A stretch of DNA of 64,000 nt from Undaria pinnatifida. Lineage: Eukaryota; Sar; Phaeophyceae; Laminariales; Alariaceae. The DNA lies in assembly GCA_012845835.1 (NCBI GenBank), contig JABAKD010000002.1, positions 6,019,106 to 6,083,105 of the forward strand. The letters are read 5' to 3'. The notes beneath the pieces are model-generated. The model was not told the DNA's origin, did no database searches, and saw nothing but the letters and a program-made list of their open reading frames with translations. Positions 11,901 to 47,573 of this stretch are shown piece after piece. How positions within the stretch are numbered: the stretch's first letter is position 1; each line of letters opens with the position of its first letter. Position numbers and translations under genes: made by a program.

Positions 11901-14485
11901 AATGGCACTTTTCTTGTGCCACCAATGCTACGGTAGGCTAGCGCTTTTGGGGCCTTCATTTGCGGTGGGGCTTGGGATCACTCGCGCGAGTGACTCCCCT
12001 TTTTCTTCGCACTCTCACGCTTTCGCGCTATTTTAAGACCGTTACAATAAACCCGCAATGCAATGGTTGACTACGCTGCGTTCAAAGAATAACCTTAAGT
12101 GCTATTGTTAGTGAAGCACGGAGTCTCTCGTTCGAAAGGGGCGTATCCCCCCCATCGTAGCTTTGATGGTACCTGAAGCTTATCGTGTCACTCCCTTCGA
12201 CAAGAGGGGCGACGATCATCTGAAACAGGGCTTGGTTGTTGGTCATGTTGAGGTCCGTCAGGATCAGTCGCGGACGAACCGTCAGTTTGATGCCCTCCAA
12301 GGTGTCCGCCATGTCCGATTGAAAGGCCTGAGGACAATGTGGGTGAAAATTACTTTTGCGTGGGGGAAATTCAGCGCTCTGGAAAGGCATCAGAGTCCGT
12401 CCTACGAGCAATGTGCCATGGCCGTACACCCATGAGGTATATCCGTGTGGTGTACCATGGCGGTGTCATGGAAAAGCGGAGAAATGGGCATTGCGGAAAT
12501 GCGAGACAACCCTTTTTGTCGGGTTCTATATATGAAATGCTCAAGATTTAATGCGGTTTTGCGGTGGCGCGCACTCAGCGCACGATGTCAACAACATGGG
12601 AATCAAAACGTCGCTACCTGGCTCGGGGAATGACTTTCTCATGACAAAAAGACGTCTGGGAACATCCAACGTATACCACTTTGTCCGGACTAGTAAGGAC
12701 ATGCAAGTATTGAGTGTGGTGAAACAAACGGTTGTAATACTTCCGGAAAAAATTGTACATGCGGAGCAACATCGCTCGTGCGATGAATGGATGTTTGTGG
12801 TGCACTTCTTAAAATGAATTCTCCATTTCTTGACGGGCACTGGAAGCAGCGACAGATCACAAGCTTCAACTGGGCAAAAACTGGACCAGTTCCGTACACG
12901 TTCCTTTCCTTGTTTTCGCAAAACCTTTAGCACTCGGGCCACAACGAACTCAGCACGCACACGAGAAGAGTGCACCCATCGAGTCTGGGCATTATCACCG
13001 GAAGAGCTCTGAACCTCGCCCAAAACCGGAGTCTACCTATCGAGTTCAATGCAACCTGTTCAACAACCCCCCGCTCTTCGTAGTTTAAAAACCACCAAAT
13101 TGTAATGGCAAATATGAGTATCCCAACGATATTGCGTAGCTCCTCAATTGAGGAGCACTCGGAGTCAGAAATACTTGTCCTAGACGGGTGACCTCTTTTG
13201 CGTTACGCTTCCACCGACAGGTTCTGTACTAAAACGTCAAGGGCCTAGTGGCTACTTTTGGTCTTACATGTATTTCCTGGATGTCAATGGTGTTGCCTGC
13301 CTCGCGGTACTGTCAACGTTTGGCAAAAGGAGCGGAGAGGAGGACGGAAGAACAAGGACGTTGTTAATCCATGTGTCATTTGATGCTGCCATACTTTGTT
13401 TCTTACCTGGGGCACGATTAACGACAACACCGAACCGGAGGGTGGAGAACAATGACGTGCGCGGCAGTACACCTGGATGAAGGTCGTTGTCACCTCTCCC
13501 TCAGAACATTTTTTGACAATCTTTGTACAAACTCGTAACCTGTGGGCCCGACACATTTCCATGGTTTGTATAGTACTCAGCGACGCCTCTAAATGCTCAC
13601 CGCCGCGATCCCCAGTGTGTTTCCATGCCTACACACAGCAAGGATATCTCTCGCTTCTTCATCCCCTTCCTCCTCTTCTTCATCTTCAATTTCCATCTTT
13701 TTCTCCGGAGAAAGCCCCCTGCTCCTCGCTTCCCCCCCGCCATACCCGCGCCCCGCAACTTCCCCGGGATGATTCTGCTCCCATTTCCCGCTCGGCGTAG
13801 CGGGATCCACGCGGGCACCACCCAACCCTTGCTGTGACGATGCACTAGCACCAGAGGCGTCAAGCTCCATACGGGAATCCCCACGTCCTTCCGTTGACGG
13901 CGTACTAGCACAAGATACGTCAAGGTCCGACCACAACAGCCTGGGCTCTGCCGCAGACCGACGGTCAACAGACGCCCCACGGCTACTGGCCGTGCCCACG
14001 CCCTTTTGATGAGGTGGCCTTACCCGTCCTGGTGAACCCGAGACAACACTCCTAAGAGATCGAGAGACGCGAGGCTGGCCCAGCGGTGGCCCAGAAAAAT
14101 CTGAGGTAGTGCTGCCGACAGATCTCGAGCCTCGAAGTTGCACCTCTGGCATGTGGCTAGCGGAGCCTCTCATGGGGGATGCACTGAAAGCGCCGCTCAA
14201 GCGCCTCTGGCTACTGGTACCCATGAATGAAGCGGGGGTTTGAAGAACTCGCATAGCTTGAGCGTCCGAGATGGGTGTAGATGGCAGCCTAGAGTGGACT
14301 TGGGGTCCTCCTGCTTCTCGGGATGGTAGGGGGGTTGCTCTCAATCCGGCCGGGGATTCTTGTGCCTGGTTGATGCTGGCGCTGGCTGGGGAGTAGACCA
14401 TTTCTGCCGACTGCTGGTCGGAGTCGAAGTGGTTGTAGCGGTTTGTCGATGGGCTGTGCGGATGACCATCACCCAGTCCCTTCAT
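5859..14485 (-). CDS. MSH5: MutS homologue, MSH5-like (spliced, 5' five exons, continues off left edge)
   Basis: Minus-strand spliced gene. Exons 14485-13601, 13472-13407, 12327-12173, 11912-11843 and 5995-5859 join with matching phases (0,0,2,0,2) to give 437 codons with no stop. MSH5 is the meiosis-specific MutS protein that pairs with MSH4 to stabilise crossover intermediates in the nucleus (family knowledge). The sequence shows an acidic run followed by a domain I start (DILAVCRHGNTLGIAA), a domain II-like segment (GIKLTVRPRLILTDLN), a helix ending CFLDFE, then VRALGALLAHLQ and a QLDVAGSMRIDVMTLR segment, in the order expected for MSH5 domains I-III. The lever, ATPase and helix-turn-helix parts would lie to the left of the window. 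The first about 265 residues are a Ser/Pro/Arg-rich extension with no recognised domain. MSH4 or another MutS paralogue is the alternative; the VRALGALL motif favours MSH5. Exon 2 is the least certain exon. Confidence 0.68.
6160..6450. mobile_element. Family B element copy
   Basis: The core palindrome AACTCGCGCGAGTGAC is near 6218. It is followed by the shared interior, the 'aaaacccggcag' segment, and the right end ggctaccgcagccttggtc at about 6417-6436. Lies in the 5.8-kb fourth intron of the MSH5-like gene. Confidence 0.6.
7190..7420. mobile_element. Family B element copy
   Basis: Core GTCACTCGCGTGAGTGG near 7244, shared interior (tttgcggtcttgatatttcg), then 'gtgaaaaccccggcag' near 7400. 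The right terminus is indistinct. Confidence 0.5.
7904..7920. repeat. Poly-G run (17)
   Basis: Uninterrupted run of G in MSH5-like gene intron 4, flanked by two related segments 'gtctagcagacgaacaag' and 'gtctagtcgacgagaaac'. Confidence 0.9.
8700..8860. mobile_element. Family B element, partial copy
   Basis: Core CACTAACGCCAGTG near 8780 and the shared interior tcctttgcggccctaatctt. It is cut off by the left terminus of the next copy at about 8850. Confidence 0.45.
8850..9142. mobile_element. Family B element, near-complete copy
   Basis: The left terminus GACCAATGCTACTGTAGG is near 8850. The core TTCACTCGCGCGAGTAA is at 8910-8926, the tacgctgcgccacgcc interior is at about 9004, and the right terminus ctgccgtagccttgatcg is at about 9123-9140. 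This copy and the one in intron 3 define the family best. Confidence 0.65.
11146..11402 (+). mobile_element. Family A element copy
   Basis: Starts gtcacgcgtgctacggtaga. 'ctcacttgaggggctccg' is near 11190 and 'ggctcaaggagctccacc' near 11328. It ends with gtgctacctttgttgtggcg and cgcgtc. Lies in MSH5-like gene intron 4. Confidence 0.65.
11843..11912 (-). CDS. MSH5: MSH5-like exon 4
   Basis: 70 nt. The first base completes the Arg codon left by exon 3 (AG|A), and the exon ends in phase 0 before GTGCCT. It encodes KVPLPLPEREAIALYVPCFL then DFE. This is the short helix before the VRALGALL segment in MSH5. Acceptor ggcacaag| has a poor pyrimidine tract, because the intron end is the terminus of a family B element. 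Confidence 0.55.
11926..12168. mobile_element. Family B element filling MSH5-like intron 3
   Basis: About 243 bp. The left end CCACCAATGCTACGGTAGG and the right end (reverse complement CCATCAAAGCTACGATGG) are inverted repeats. The centre carries the palindrome CACTCGCGCGAGTG at 11979-11992. The surrounding intron runs from 12172 to 11913, so apart from a few bases at each side the intron is this element. No open frame is seen inside. Confidence 0.7.
12173..12327 (-). CDS. MSH5: MSH5-like exon 3 (domain II start)
   Basis: 155 nt between acceptor attgtcctcag| and donor TTCAG|GTACC, starting in phase 0 and leaving two bases. It encodes a segment with DTLEGIKLTVRPRLILTDLN, the 'IK..v.P..IlT' pattern at the start of MutS domain II, followed by MIVAPLVEGSDTISF. 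The donor lies only a few bases from the end of a family B element. Confidence 0.68.
13407..13472 (-). CDS. MSH5: MSH5-like exon 2 (tentative)
   Basis: 66 nt, phase 0 to phase 0, between acceptor ttcatccag| and a strong donor CAG|GTAAGA. It encodes VYCRARHCSPPSGSVLSLIV plus two residues, placed where MutS domain I normally continues with a short strand and loop. Its preceding intron is only 128 bp. Support is splice sites and phase more than similarity. Confidence 0.4.
13601..14485 (-). CDS. MSH5: MSH5-like exon 1 with Ser-rich N-terminal extension
   Basis: 295 codons from ATG at 14485 (ATG AAG GGA CTG) to a GCG|GTGAGC donor. Residues 1 to about 260 are rich in Ser, Pro, Gly and Arg, and probably disordered. 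An acidic tract (DEEEEEGDEEA) then leads into DILAVCRHGNTLGIAA, which resembles the first strand of MutS domain I. If the donor is ignored the frame stops 12 bases later at TAG. The length and lack of stops over 885 nt support coding. Confidence 0.65.
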
Positions 14486-14857
14486 CACGTGAGCAATAAA
14501 TTGGTTTCATAAGCGACAATTAGCGGAAGAAATACGACCGATGCAAAGGAAATACACCGCCATTCAACCAGCTCCAATGAAGAAACCTTTACGGTACATG
14601 CCGCCAGCTTCTTCCCCTCAATACCTTTGTGTACCATCCTCGGGGTCCCTCCCACGATGTATGTTCTCTCTGGCCTTGAACCTGTTCGACAACCACAATG
14701 ATTGAGGATTGTGAATCGTTCTACACTCAAGCCTGTCCCCACTCATGGAGGCACCTCTGTGCCTTTTGAGACACGGATATGCCCGCCAATCTGCTTGGCC
14801 GTATTGACCACTCTTACAGAAGTGCTGCCTCTGCAGCCGGAGATCGACGATGTTGTA

Positions 14858-15103
14858 GGGCCCGCGATACGATAGAGGTACCTTTTTTAGGGGTCTCCTC
14901 TGAGTGACGCGGCTCCTTAACCCCAAATCGTCGGGATTTCAATCATACTTTGCGGCATGAATGTTCCTATGCCTAGGCCATGGGCTTGTTCGTGGGTGTA
15001 CACTTTTGAGTTCACTCAAAATCAGTTGATGGAGGAAATACAGACGTGCTCCAAGATGTTCCGAAGATGAAGGTGGCACGTCTACCGTGTAGCATGTGTC
15101 TGA
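14858..15103 (-). mobile_element. Family A element copy
   Basis: Starts gcccgcgatacgatagaggt, carries 'gcggctccttaaccccaaat' and 'cctaggccatggg', and ends with ctaccgtgtagcatgtgtc. It lies 370 bp upstream of the MSH5-like start codon. Confidence 0.65.
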
Positions 15104-15298
15104 ACCCCCCTTTCAAACGGTTGCGGGCATCGACTTCCGCTCAATGCCCAAGATATCGTCATAGTTGCGTGTATATGGCCGAGAACACCGGTAGAGTTTA
15201 TTCCACACTTACGCTTGCAACCTTCGGCAGCAATTGAGAGCCGACTGGCGACAACTCGCCAACTTGTTTCTACAGAGTATTTGTTTTCGGTGTCACAG

Positions 15299-15550
15299 AT
15301 GCGCGCCATTGTAGAGGTCCATGGTCTCTTCTGAGGTTCTTCACTTAAGAAGGTCCATACCTGTCGCACAAACCTCATCTGGCCAAAAACCCAAATTGCT
15401 ACTCGAAGAACAATATCATGGCCTAGGCATACAGCGAAACTAAATCCAAACAGTTTAGTCTATGGAACTCCCGAACCTTTTGCGGTAAGGAGTCCCGTCA
15501 TTTATAAAGCGTTTCAAGCAAAACGTGCTGCCTCTATCGTATCAAGCGTC
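15299..15550 (+). mobile_element. Family A element copy
   Basis: Starts atgcgcgccattgtagaggt, carries 'catggcctaggcatacagcg' and 'ggtaaggagtcccgtcattt', and ends with gcctctatcgtatcaagcg. Confidence 0.6.
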
Positions 15551-16758
15551 GCTCCTGTGAGGTGACTGACTACAAGTTACCAACGAGTTAGTACGGTAGT
15601 TGGCTTTGTATCATATCGAGCTGCGGGCGGAAATTTAGGCATTTGTGTTCCTTACATCCGACTGCCGCATTTTGTGGCTCTACGCAAAGAGAGTTAACCC
15701 ATTTGGAGCTCATGGAAATCTGCCAAGACGACGACGAGTAGTGTGTTGGTCGTGTATCAGTACGATAATCTATATGCTGCGCGCGTGCCGTGCAGCCCTT
15801 CCCACTAGCAGTCAAACACAACCAACAACCCAAGCACCCGTACCGTTCTACCTAATATTATATGAATTCAATACAGTAATCTTCATTTGCTGGGAGACTT
15901 TTTCCTTGTGAAGTCTCCAGCGGGAGTTAATCCTTTTGGAATCCCCAAGGGGTTAACGGATGCAAACCAAGTCAGACAATCGGCGTCTACTCCGTCACCC
16001 AACTATGGCCTAGCCGTCACGTATGATCAACTCGCGGATATCCCGAACACCTACACCCATACCTCACCTGCGGCATCCCTTGCCCGGGTCCAGACGGTCC
16101 ATTAAACATAGCTCCTCTGTGGCTCTCGCGTCTGTGTGGCGACGTTAGAGAAGCAACGGCAAACATGCCAGCATGTCGTCGATCGAGAAAACATCAGCAT
16201 GTCGCCCATCAAGAAAACGATTGGAAACCCCACGATCAAGTGTCGTACCCCAGCCCCAATCAGAATTCAAACCCTACAGCCTATAGATACCTGCTACGAT
16301 AGGAGGTATACTAAGGCTGAGGCGGTTCAGAACGGCGGGCCTCCTAAACTGAGGGATTACCAAACAGGGTTGAAAACCCTCCTTGTGCTTTACCTTATTT
16401 TCTATACCTTGGTATGTACCCGTCACTAGGTCAGGGGGACCTTCATTGGCATAAGTGTACATTACTTTTAACAGATGCATGCTATCCTAGAGGTTGTCAT
16501 GTATGCCGAAAATGGTTTGTGTATGACGAACTTCTCTGTTGAGGAACCGCCAAATATATCTGGAACCCCATGTGTGTTTTCGAGCTTTTGTGTGCACCTA
16601 GCCCATTGCTCGTCGAGATAGAGTGCACATTGCTTGTCGAAGTCGAGGTTTATGTGAGAAATGGACCTCCTGAAGTGAGGATTCTTGGACATTAATGAGG
16701 TCCACTTCTACGTTGTTAGATTGCGCCAACAATCAGTGTTAGGGTTGGTGCAATATAA

Positions 16759-17079
16759 CGTCCTCGAGAACGGTGTCTCGAAACAATTAAGGGCGCTCCC
16801 ACGAGAGCAGGTGTCTGTCATTCAAGCTACAGATGGCATAGCCTGCACGCGAGTTTTGTTCGTGGTGGCCCCACAGGAAACGGGACAGCTTCGGAAGTTG
16901 CCAGCGTTGGCGGCCCTTCGCAGAGACAATGTACTGCAGCGGGTGGCTTACGATTTGCTGAAGCTGTCAACAACACCCAAACCGCGACAGACGTCGCTGA
17001 TAAGATCGATGCTTCGAACCCCATCGTGCATATACCGGACAGGATGAGCTGGTTGTGGTGGCCAGAACCAGCCCCCTGA
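16759..17079 (+). other. Coding-like remnant, unidentified
   Basis: Open frame of about 107 codons ending at TGA 17077. It includes GGLRFAEAVNNTQ, DVADKIDASNPIVHIPDRM and a Trp-rich end SWLWWPEPAP. A second forward frame (16685-17047) is also open over the same stretch, so the true frame is unclear. No start codon context or splice sites could be fixed. Possibly an exon or a decayed element gene. Confidence 0.25.
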
Positions 17080-17640
17080 TATGGTTGGGGTAGCACCCGA
17101 TTTTTCTCTGGCTTCTGATCTCCCTTGAAGGGCTCCGTACATCGCAACCAACCGGGCTTTCAATAATAACTGTATTATCAACAGATTACCCTCCTCGTGA
17201 AACACAAAGCAGATCCAAATATATCAGGTAGTCTCCTCATCTCAGGAGCTCCGTCAAGCAAAACTGATTGGGTTCTACCGTGCAACACCAGGCGTAGCCC
17301 GGCCCAGCAACAATACAATACGAAAGCGGCTAACGTAGCCGCCCAAGAGGCCGCCATAATTTATTCCAGCTAACACCGCTTTCTGCGTGGTGACAGTCAA
17401 ATCGCGTGCCACCATCTGTGCGTTGGATTCAGGTTTTTACTCGGCTCTGCCGTAGAGAACATGGTATGGCTCTTGCGGTTTCGTTACGATGTGCCTACCA
17501 AGCATTTGAAAGTTAATTTATGAGGGTAGTAATCACGTATACGAATGCCCCAAGCGCTGTACAGAGAGCAGGAGTGCCTCTCCTCCCAGCGCCATGATCG
17601 GCTGTTGTTCCAATCCGATTTGTAGCCACAACGTTGATAG

Positions 17641-18669
17641 ATATGTAATTGTGCCGTCGGCACGGCAGGAGAGATAGAACGTATTCGACCTTCGACGCTT
17701 GGTTGCGAATTTCGTGGTGCCCCCAAGAGCGCCCAAAATAACAAATTCCGACACCACCCCCCCAAAACTTTATTTTGGACCCGTCGGGGGGGGGGGGGTA
17801 CGAGGACCCCATCCCCCCTCCAAATGCCACCCACTTCCTATATAAAACAACCCTTTAAAAAATCGTATATAATTACGGACGCACAGTTCGGGGTGGGGGC
17901 TACTGCAACCCACGTAGCCCTTGAGGTCGACGGGATCACGGACTGCGACGCCCTGCGTACCGCAGAAGAGACAGAGAAAGGGATAGAGTGGTCACGATGA
18001 GCACAGTCTCCGTGCCTCTTACCGACCCCATTCGATAAGGCGGCTTGGCTAGAACGCCTCTACGGAAAGCGAGCAGATGGCTCGGAGTTTATTTGCGGCT
18101 GCGGGCACAACTTCGGCGACGGTTCAGGAGAGGAGGAGAGCAACGCCAAGACGTGGGTTGTAGCACCCAACACCGGGAAAGCGCCACCTCAGAATTATTC
18201 CACCTGTCCTCTCGGGTCCAAGTGAGACTCGCAAAAACGTTTCCTTGCGTCGGGCCTGCAAGCGGTGTCGAAGAGCACGTCGTCTAAACCAGGCACCAAC
18301 GTACCCCTGACGTGCAAATTTTGCAACCCTGTAGAGAGGGTGTGGAAGAACTTCATGTCCCACCACGCAGAATGGAGATATGCCACTTCATTGGCTCTGA
18401 ACAAAACCAATGCCAAGGCTGTGATATTCAAAGACAACGTTAACGTAAGCGAGGCAGAAAAGCCGGCGGTGGTGACAAAGCTGGAAAAGGGCAAGGGTAA
18501 GGTTATGAAAGCCACTGCAGCACGCGGAAAGGTCCCACAGCAGAAGAGTAAGGGTATCAGAGGCCCTGTAGCACGCCGTAAAATGTCACAGCAGAAGGGG
18601 AGGTCAGATGAGTCAGGCGACTCACACTCAGACGAATCATACGCAGACGGATCACCCAAGGTTGTGTAG
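17641..18669 (+). pseudogene. Long frame interrupted only by two TGA codons, zinc-finger-like, unidentified
   Basis: One forward frame is open for 342 codons up to TAG at 18667, except for TGA at 17998 and TGA at 18223. The middle part has FICGCGHNFGDGSGEEE. The C-terminal third has CKFCNPVERVW then MSHHAEW (a CxxC...HH arrangement), a Lys-rich stretch, and the acidic/Ser tail SDESGDSHSDESYADGSPK. Random sequence of this length should hold about 16 stops, so coding ancestry is likely. A decayed gene or transposon protein with two nonsense changes is the simplest reading. Very short introns over the TGAs are possible but poorly supported by splice sites. Confidence 0.42.
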
Positions 18670-20959
18670 ACGTGTCGCAGAAGCATTGAAAAGCAACCAA
18701 GAAGAGAGTGCTTGAGAAGCAAGATCTTTGTTTGGGTTTTGAGGCAACTTGAGGGGGAGTTGTCTGCAAGCATCATACTTCCACAGGCGAGCGTCGCCAG
18801 CCAATCGCCATAGATTATTACTCCAATGTATCTCAACCTGTATGTTGACATTTACTATATCAACCTATATATTGGTATGTATGCAGAACATCTACGTGTA
18901 GTAAAATCCAAGGACGCAAGCATTGGCATTGAGACAAAAATTGAGAGAGGACACGTCATGAAATGACCAGGGAGAAAAAATAAAAAATCGATCCTCCGGG
19001 GGTAGTGTGGCGTGCGGGGCAATTTTCCTTGCGCGCCCCTGGTGCCCCGACATGTTCGGTGGCCTTGTGTCGATGTCCTATTCGCGAAATATTTTAGTGG
19101 GCGTTCCGAATGGCACGTGTTTGTTCACTGGCCTTAGCTTCGTTTTTGTTTAAGAAATCGATAAACGACGCCCCTCAACGATGAGCTTCGTACTAATTTT
19201 AATCGCATTTCCATTACACAACCATGGGCCCCCATGGCTTCCAATGGGGTGTTATGGTGCGCGCAACCACAGGACCATGGCCATGCCACAGCACGGACCA
19301 TATCATGCGCCAGGCACCACCATCGCACTTCACAAAAATACACTGCCATCCGCGAAAGGTCTGGGTTGCGGATGGCGGGGCCGACTTCAGACTTCAGAAA
19401 AAAAAAATGTAACTGGCAAATCGATACGAAGCACCGCATGGTAAACTGTTCAACGATTTCAACCGTGTTCTATCTACAATAGGACACGTGTGGATATGGT
19501 CCATCGACAAATGTACATAATATAGGCATCGCCAGTTCGAGATCTCATCGCCTCGTTCTTGTGACGACTGGGACAAAGCAGTACAAGCTTGTGGTACGAG
19601 AGCGGTAGCACCCCAAACTTCTGAGGCTATATCATCCCTAAGCTCCTCAGATAAGCAGCTGCATCTGCCATACACATGCTGGCCAAAAAGGGCCACAACC
19701 CCTACGTCATAGCGGGCGTCTACCGGTGTACTGTAGAACTCAACATTACCGACGGCTGCACCTATCAGCGCCCGAATTGCAACGGATCTTCTGTGCTGCA
19801 CCAGAGGACTGGTACGCCAGGGGGGTACTTCAAGGGATTGGGGCTGGGAGGCCGCTATTCAACTGGGAAGGATACGTGCCCCTGCACACTTTCTGGGCAT
19901 GTGGAAAAATACGCGCTTCGACGACCACCATCACTAGCGAATAAACCTGTACCTGTACTTAGTGCCTGGTACAATGAGTTCGATGTGTGTGCGATTTACG
20001 TGATATGTGTGATATGTGTGATCCGTGTGGTATTTGATGTGCTGATCTGATCGTAAGAGGATGTAGCGACTAGCTGCCGATGGGAACACTATCCAAAGCC
20101 TTTTACTAGTGCATTCGGTCCTGTCGCGGCCGGGATTGCCCTGTGATAGATACGGCAGTGAATGGTATCGAGAAGGCGGTAACAAGCCGAGGTGCACAAA
20201 CTGGAAGCGATATATGGTGCGAATTATACATGATACGTATCAAATATAGTTCTACAGCAGCAGTACTTTCTGTGGGAGGTATAGCTGGGTGTCACGGGAA
20301 GGCGATAATCGATTAATATTTTCGTATGCCATGACCTTTGAGGGCTCTTCGATTCAGATTCGAACAGCGAAAGCAGAAAGCCCCATTGCAAAGGATATAT
20401 ATAATGATATGTGCAGGTCATATGAATGAAGTTTTTAGATCAGACGAGGCAACCCAACTTAGCTCGTATGGCCGGGAAACTGTACGGGGACCCGAGAATC
20501 ATTAAATCTTTCATATTGCCACGAGCTTCGAGAGCCCTTTCCCTTCAGTCTTGAAAATCCAACCTTTCCAGAAAAATTAGCAGCCCCTTCTTGCCTCTAT
20601 TGGTACTTGCTTACGAAGTCCGAACCTGCGGGATTGACGCTTGATCGCTCGACACCTTGCTGGTATAGGTCACCTTCTCACACGAAAACTGCCGGCTATG
20701 GGTACATAGAGAGGAAGCATATGCACGAGGAGGCTAGTCTCGTGATGTATCTTTGAGGGTTCGGGACGAGTATATGTCGAGCGCTCTGTCTTCGAACAGC
20801 GTTGTATGCACCCCCGAGCGCACCGGGCGGTGAGAGGAGAAAGTCCGACACGGCGCTGGGAACGTCTACTGGCTCACCTATGTCCCACGCGGTAGCTTGC
20901 CTTAGGCTGCGGAGTACAAAGCAAGCACAAGTCTCCGGGTGCAGTATGCAGTATAGCAT

Positions 20960-21345
20960 ACATTGGGTTTGCAGTCATTGCTGTGGGATGTTCCGCGAAT
21001 TCAAAATGGAAGAGGTGCTAGTATTTCAATGATACAAAAAATTGCCGCCATTTTGTGCGTGCCGAAAAAAACAATTGGTCAAGCTGTGAGGAAATTTCGC
21101 GGTAGCACCCAAGCTGTGCGGCAAGCCGTTCGTAGCAGCCAGATATCGTCATCTGCCTCCGATGCATTTTGTTTCGCTTATCACGTGGACACGACGATCG
21201 AGTCGATTCCTGGTGGACGTTGTGCTCAAGTGCTAGGTCCACTCTTCCTTCCTATATGGGATATCTCGCGAATTCAAAGAGGAAGTGATGCCGCGATGCC
21301 ATAATTTGCTGCCATCTTGTGCTCGCGGATTCGAAGTTTCCCCTA
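20960..21345. repeat. Imperfect tandem duplication, period about 265 bp
   Basis: 'tattccgcgaattcaaa'-type sequence at about 20990 recurs as tctcgcgaattcaaagagga at about 21265. Downstream, 'caagctgtgag...cacccaag' at about 21078 recurs as 'caagcggtgagacaggctg' at about 21350. Lies just past the EF-hand gene stop codon. Confidence 0.5.
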
Positions 21346-21557
21346 TAAATCAAGCGGTGAGACAGGCTGTTGGTGCGGCACCCACACGTTAGCATCTACC
21401 TTCGATGCAAAGTTATGTACTTTCCGTGTGCGCGATGGTCGTATCATGTTGGGCGCGCTCATCGATTGGTACCTACGTCCGATACCAAGATTTGTTCTTC
21501 CTCAAGTGGACGGGGTGGTCGAAGATATCAATTTAAGGTGGGCGTTGTGAGCTGTGC

Positions 21558-46852
<25,295 letters not shown>

Positions 46853-47384
46853 CGCCGTTAATGGCTACCTGCTGCTATGTCAGTCCGGGCGGTGCCTTCA
46901 CCCAATTCGCCCTCTTATGTGCCTGCTCTCCACGTGTGAGGATTTTATGTAAATCAGGACAGCAGCAGCAACAACAACAGCAGTCGTAGCAGCAGCTAAG
47001 CAGCAGCAGCTCAGCAGTGAGGGAGATCTCGTCACTTCCGGCCGTTTCTCTTACCGGTAACTTGAAAGATACCAGAGTACCAGATATCCCAGATTGCCTG
47101 GCTCGCACCTAGTGCTGCAAGGTCCAGCTCGACCCCCGAGCAACCACTGGAAATGCACCGTGTATATACTTCGAATACCTGGCTCTCTGATCTCTCTGCT
47201 GCCGCCCTCCCGTTCTGGACTTTCCCGTCCGCCGTCAGTGTCGCTTTCCTGCGCGCTGGGTACGGACAGGAAAGTCGAAAGTCCCCCGTGTCTAAAGAAC
47301 GCCGTAACAATGTTGTGGAAAACCCGCTTTCGGCTGCGGACACGTGAGAACATCAAAGTGGAACAGCATATACTGCATAACAAC
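46853..47384. promoter_or_regulatory. Shared upstream region of divergent EF-hand and tepsin-like genes, with CAG repeat
   Basis: The two start codons face away from each other across 532 bp, so both promoters and 5' leaders must lie here. The region holds a CAG/CAA-rich tract at about 46957-47015 (cagcagcagcaacaacaaca and onward). No clear TATA box was seen. An in-frame upstream ATG of the tepsin-like gene is at 47310. Confidence 0.5.
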
Positions 47385-47573
47385 ATGGATCGCTCGGTGG
47401 TGGCTCGGGCCACGTCTAGCGATGACTCTCACACGCCAGGGTACCTTTACGGGGAGATCGCGCAGATGACGCACGCGAACTTCGAGGGCTGTCGACAGCT
47501 GACCGTCTACCTTCTCGAGAGGATGAAGAAGCCCAATCACAACATAAAGTTCAAATGCCTCCAGATTATCAAG
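47385..47573 (+). CDS. Tepsin-like exon 1 (ENTH start)
   Basis: 63 codons from ATG 47385 to donor ATCAAG|GTGACT. MDRSVVARATSSDDSHTPGY aligns with the N-termini of MTV1/tepsin proteins, so this ATG is preferred. An in-frame ATG 75 nt upstream (47310) would add 25 residues. Reading through the donor stays open for about 60 nt but breaks the ENTH alignment. Confidence 0.8.

Larger units (their letters stand above)
14486..21557. other. Intergenic region between MSH5-like and EF-hand genes
   Basis: About 7 kb upstream of the MSH5-like gene and downstream of the EF-hand gene. It holds two good family A copies (14858-15103, 15299-15550), degraded A fragments near 16478-16700, a coding-like remnant at 16759-17079, a long interrupted frame at 17641-18669, and about 265-bp near-repeats at 20960-21340. 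Sequence from 18670 to 20950 shows no recognisable gene, only a short TGTGATATG repeat near 20000-20025. Confidence 0.5.

Noticed and set aside
12541-13023. 160-codon minus-strand frame within MSH5-like intron 2
   Set aside because: Two other minus frames over the same stretch are also partly open. No MutS similarity was seen, and including it breaks the phase between exons 2 and 3.
18195-18851. 218-codon minus-strand frame rich in Leu, Ser and Phe
   Set aside because: It is antisense to the forward frame with Cys/His motifs and a Lys-rich tail, and shows no motif or splice context of its own.
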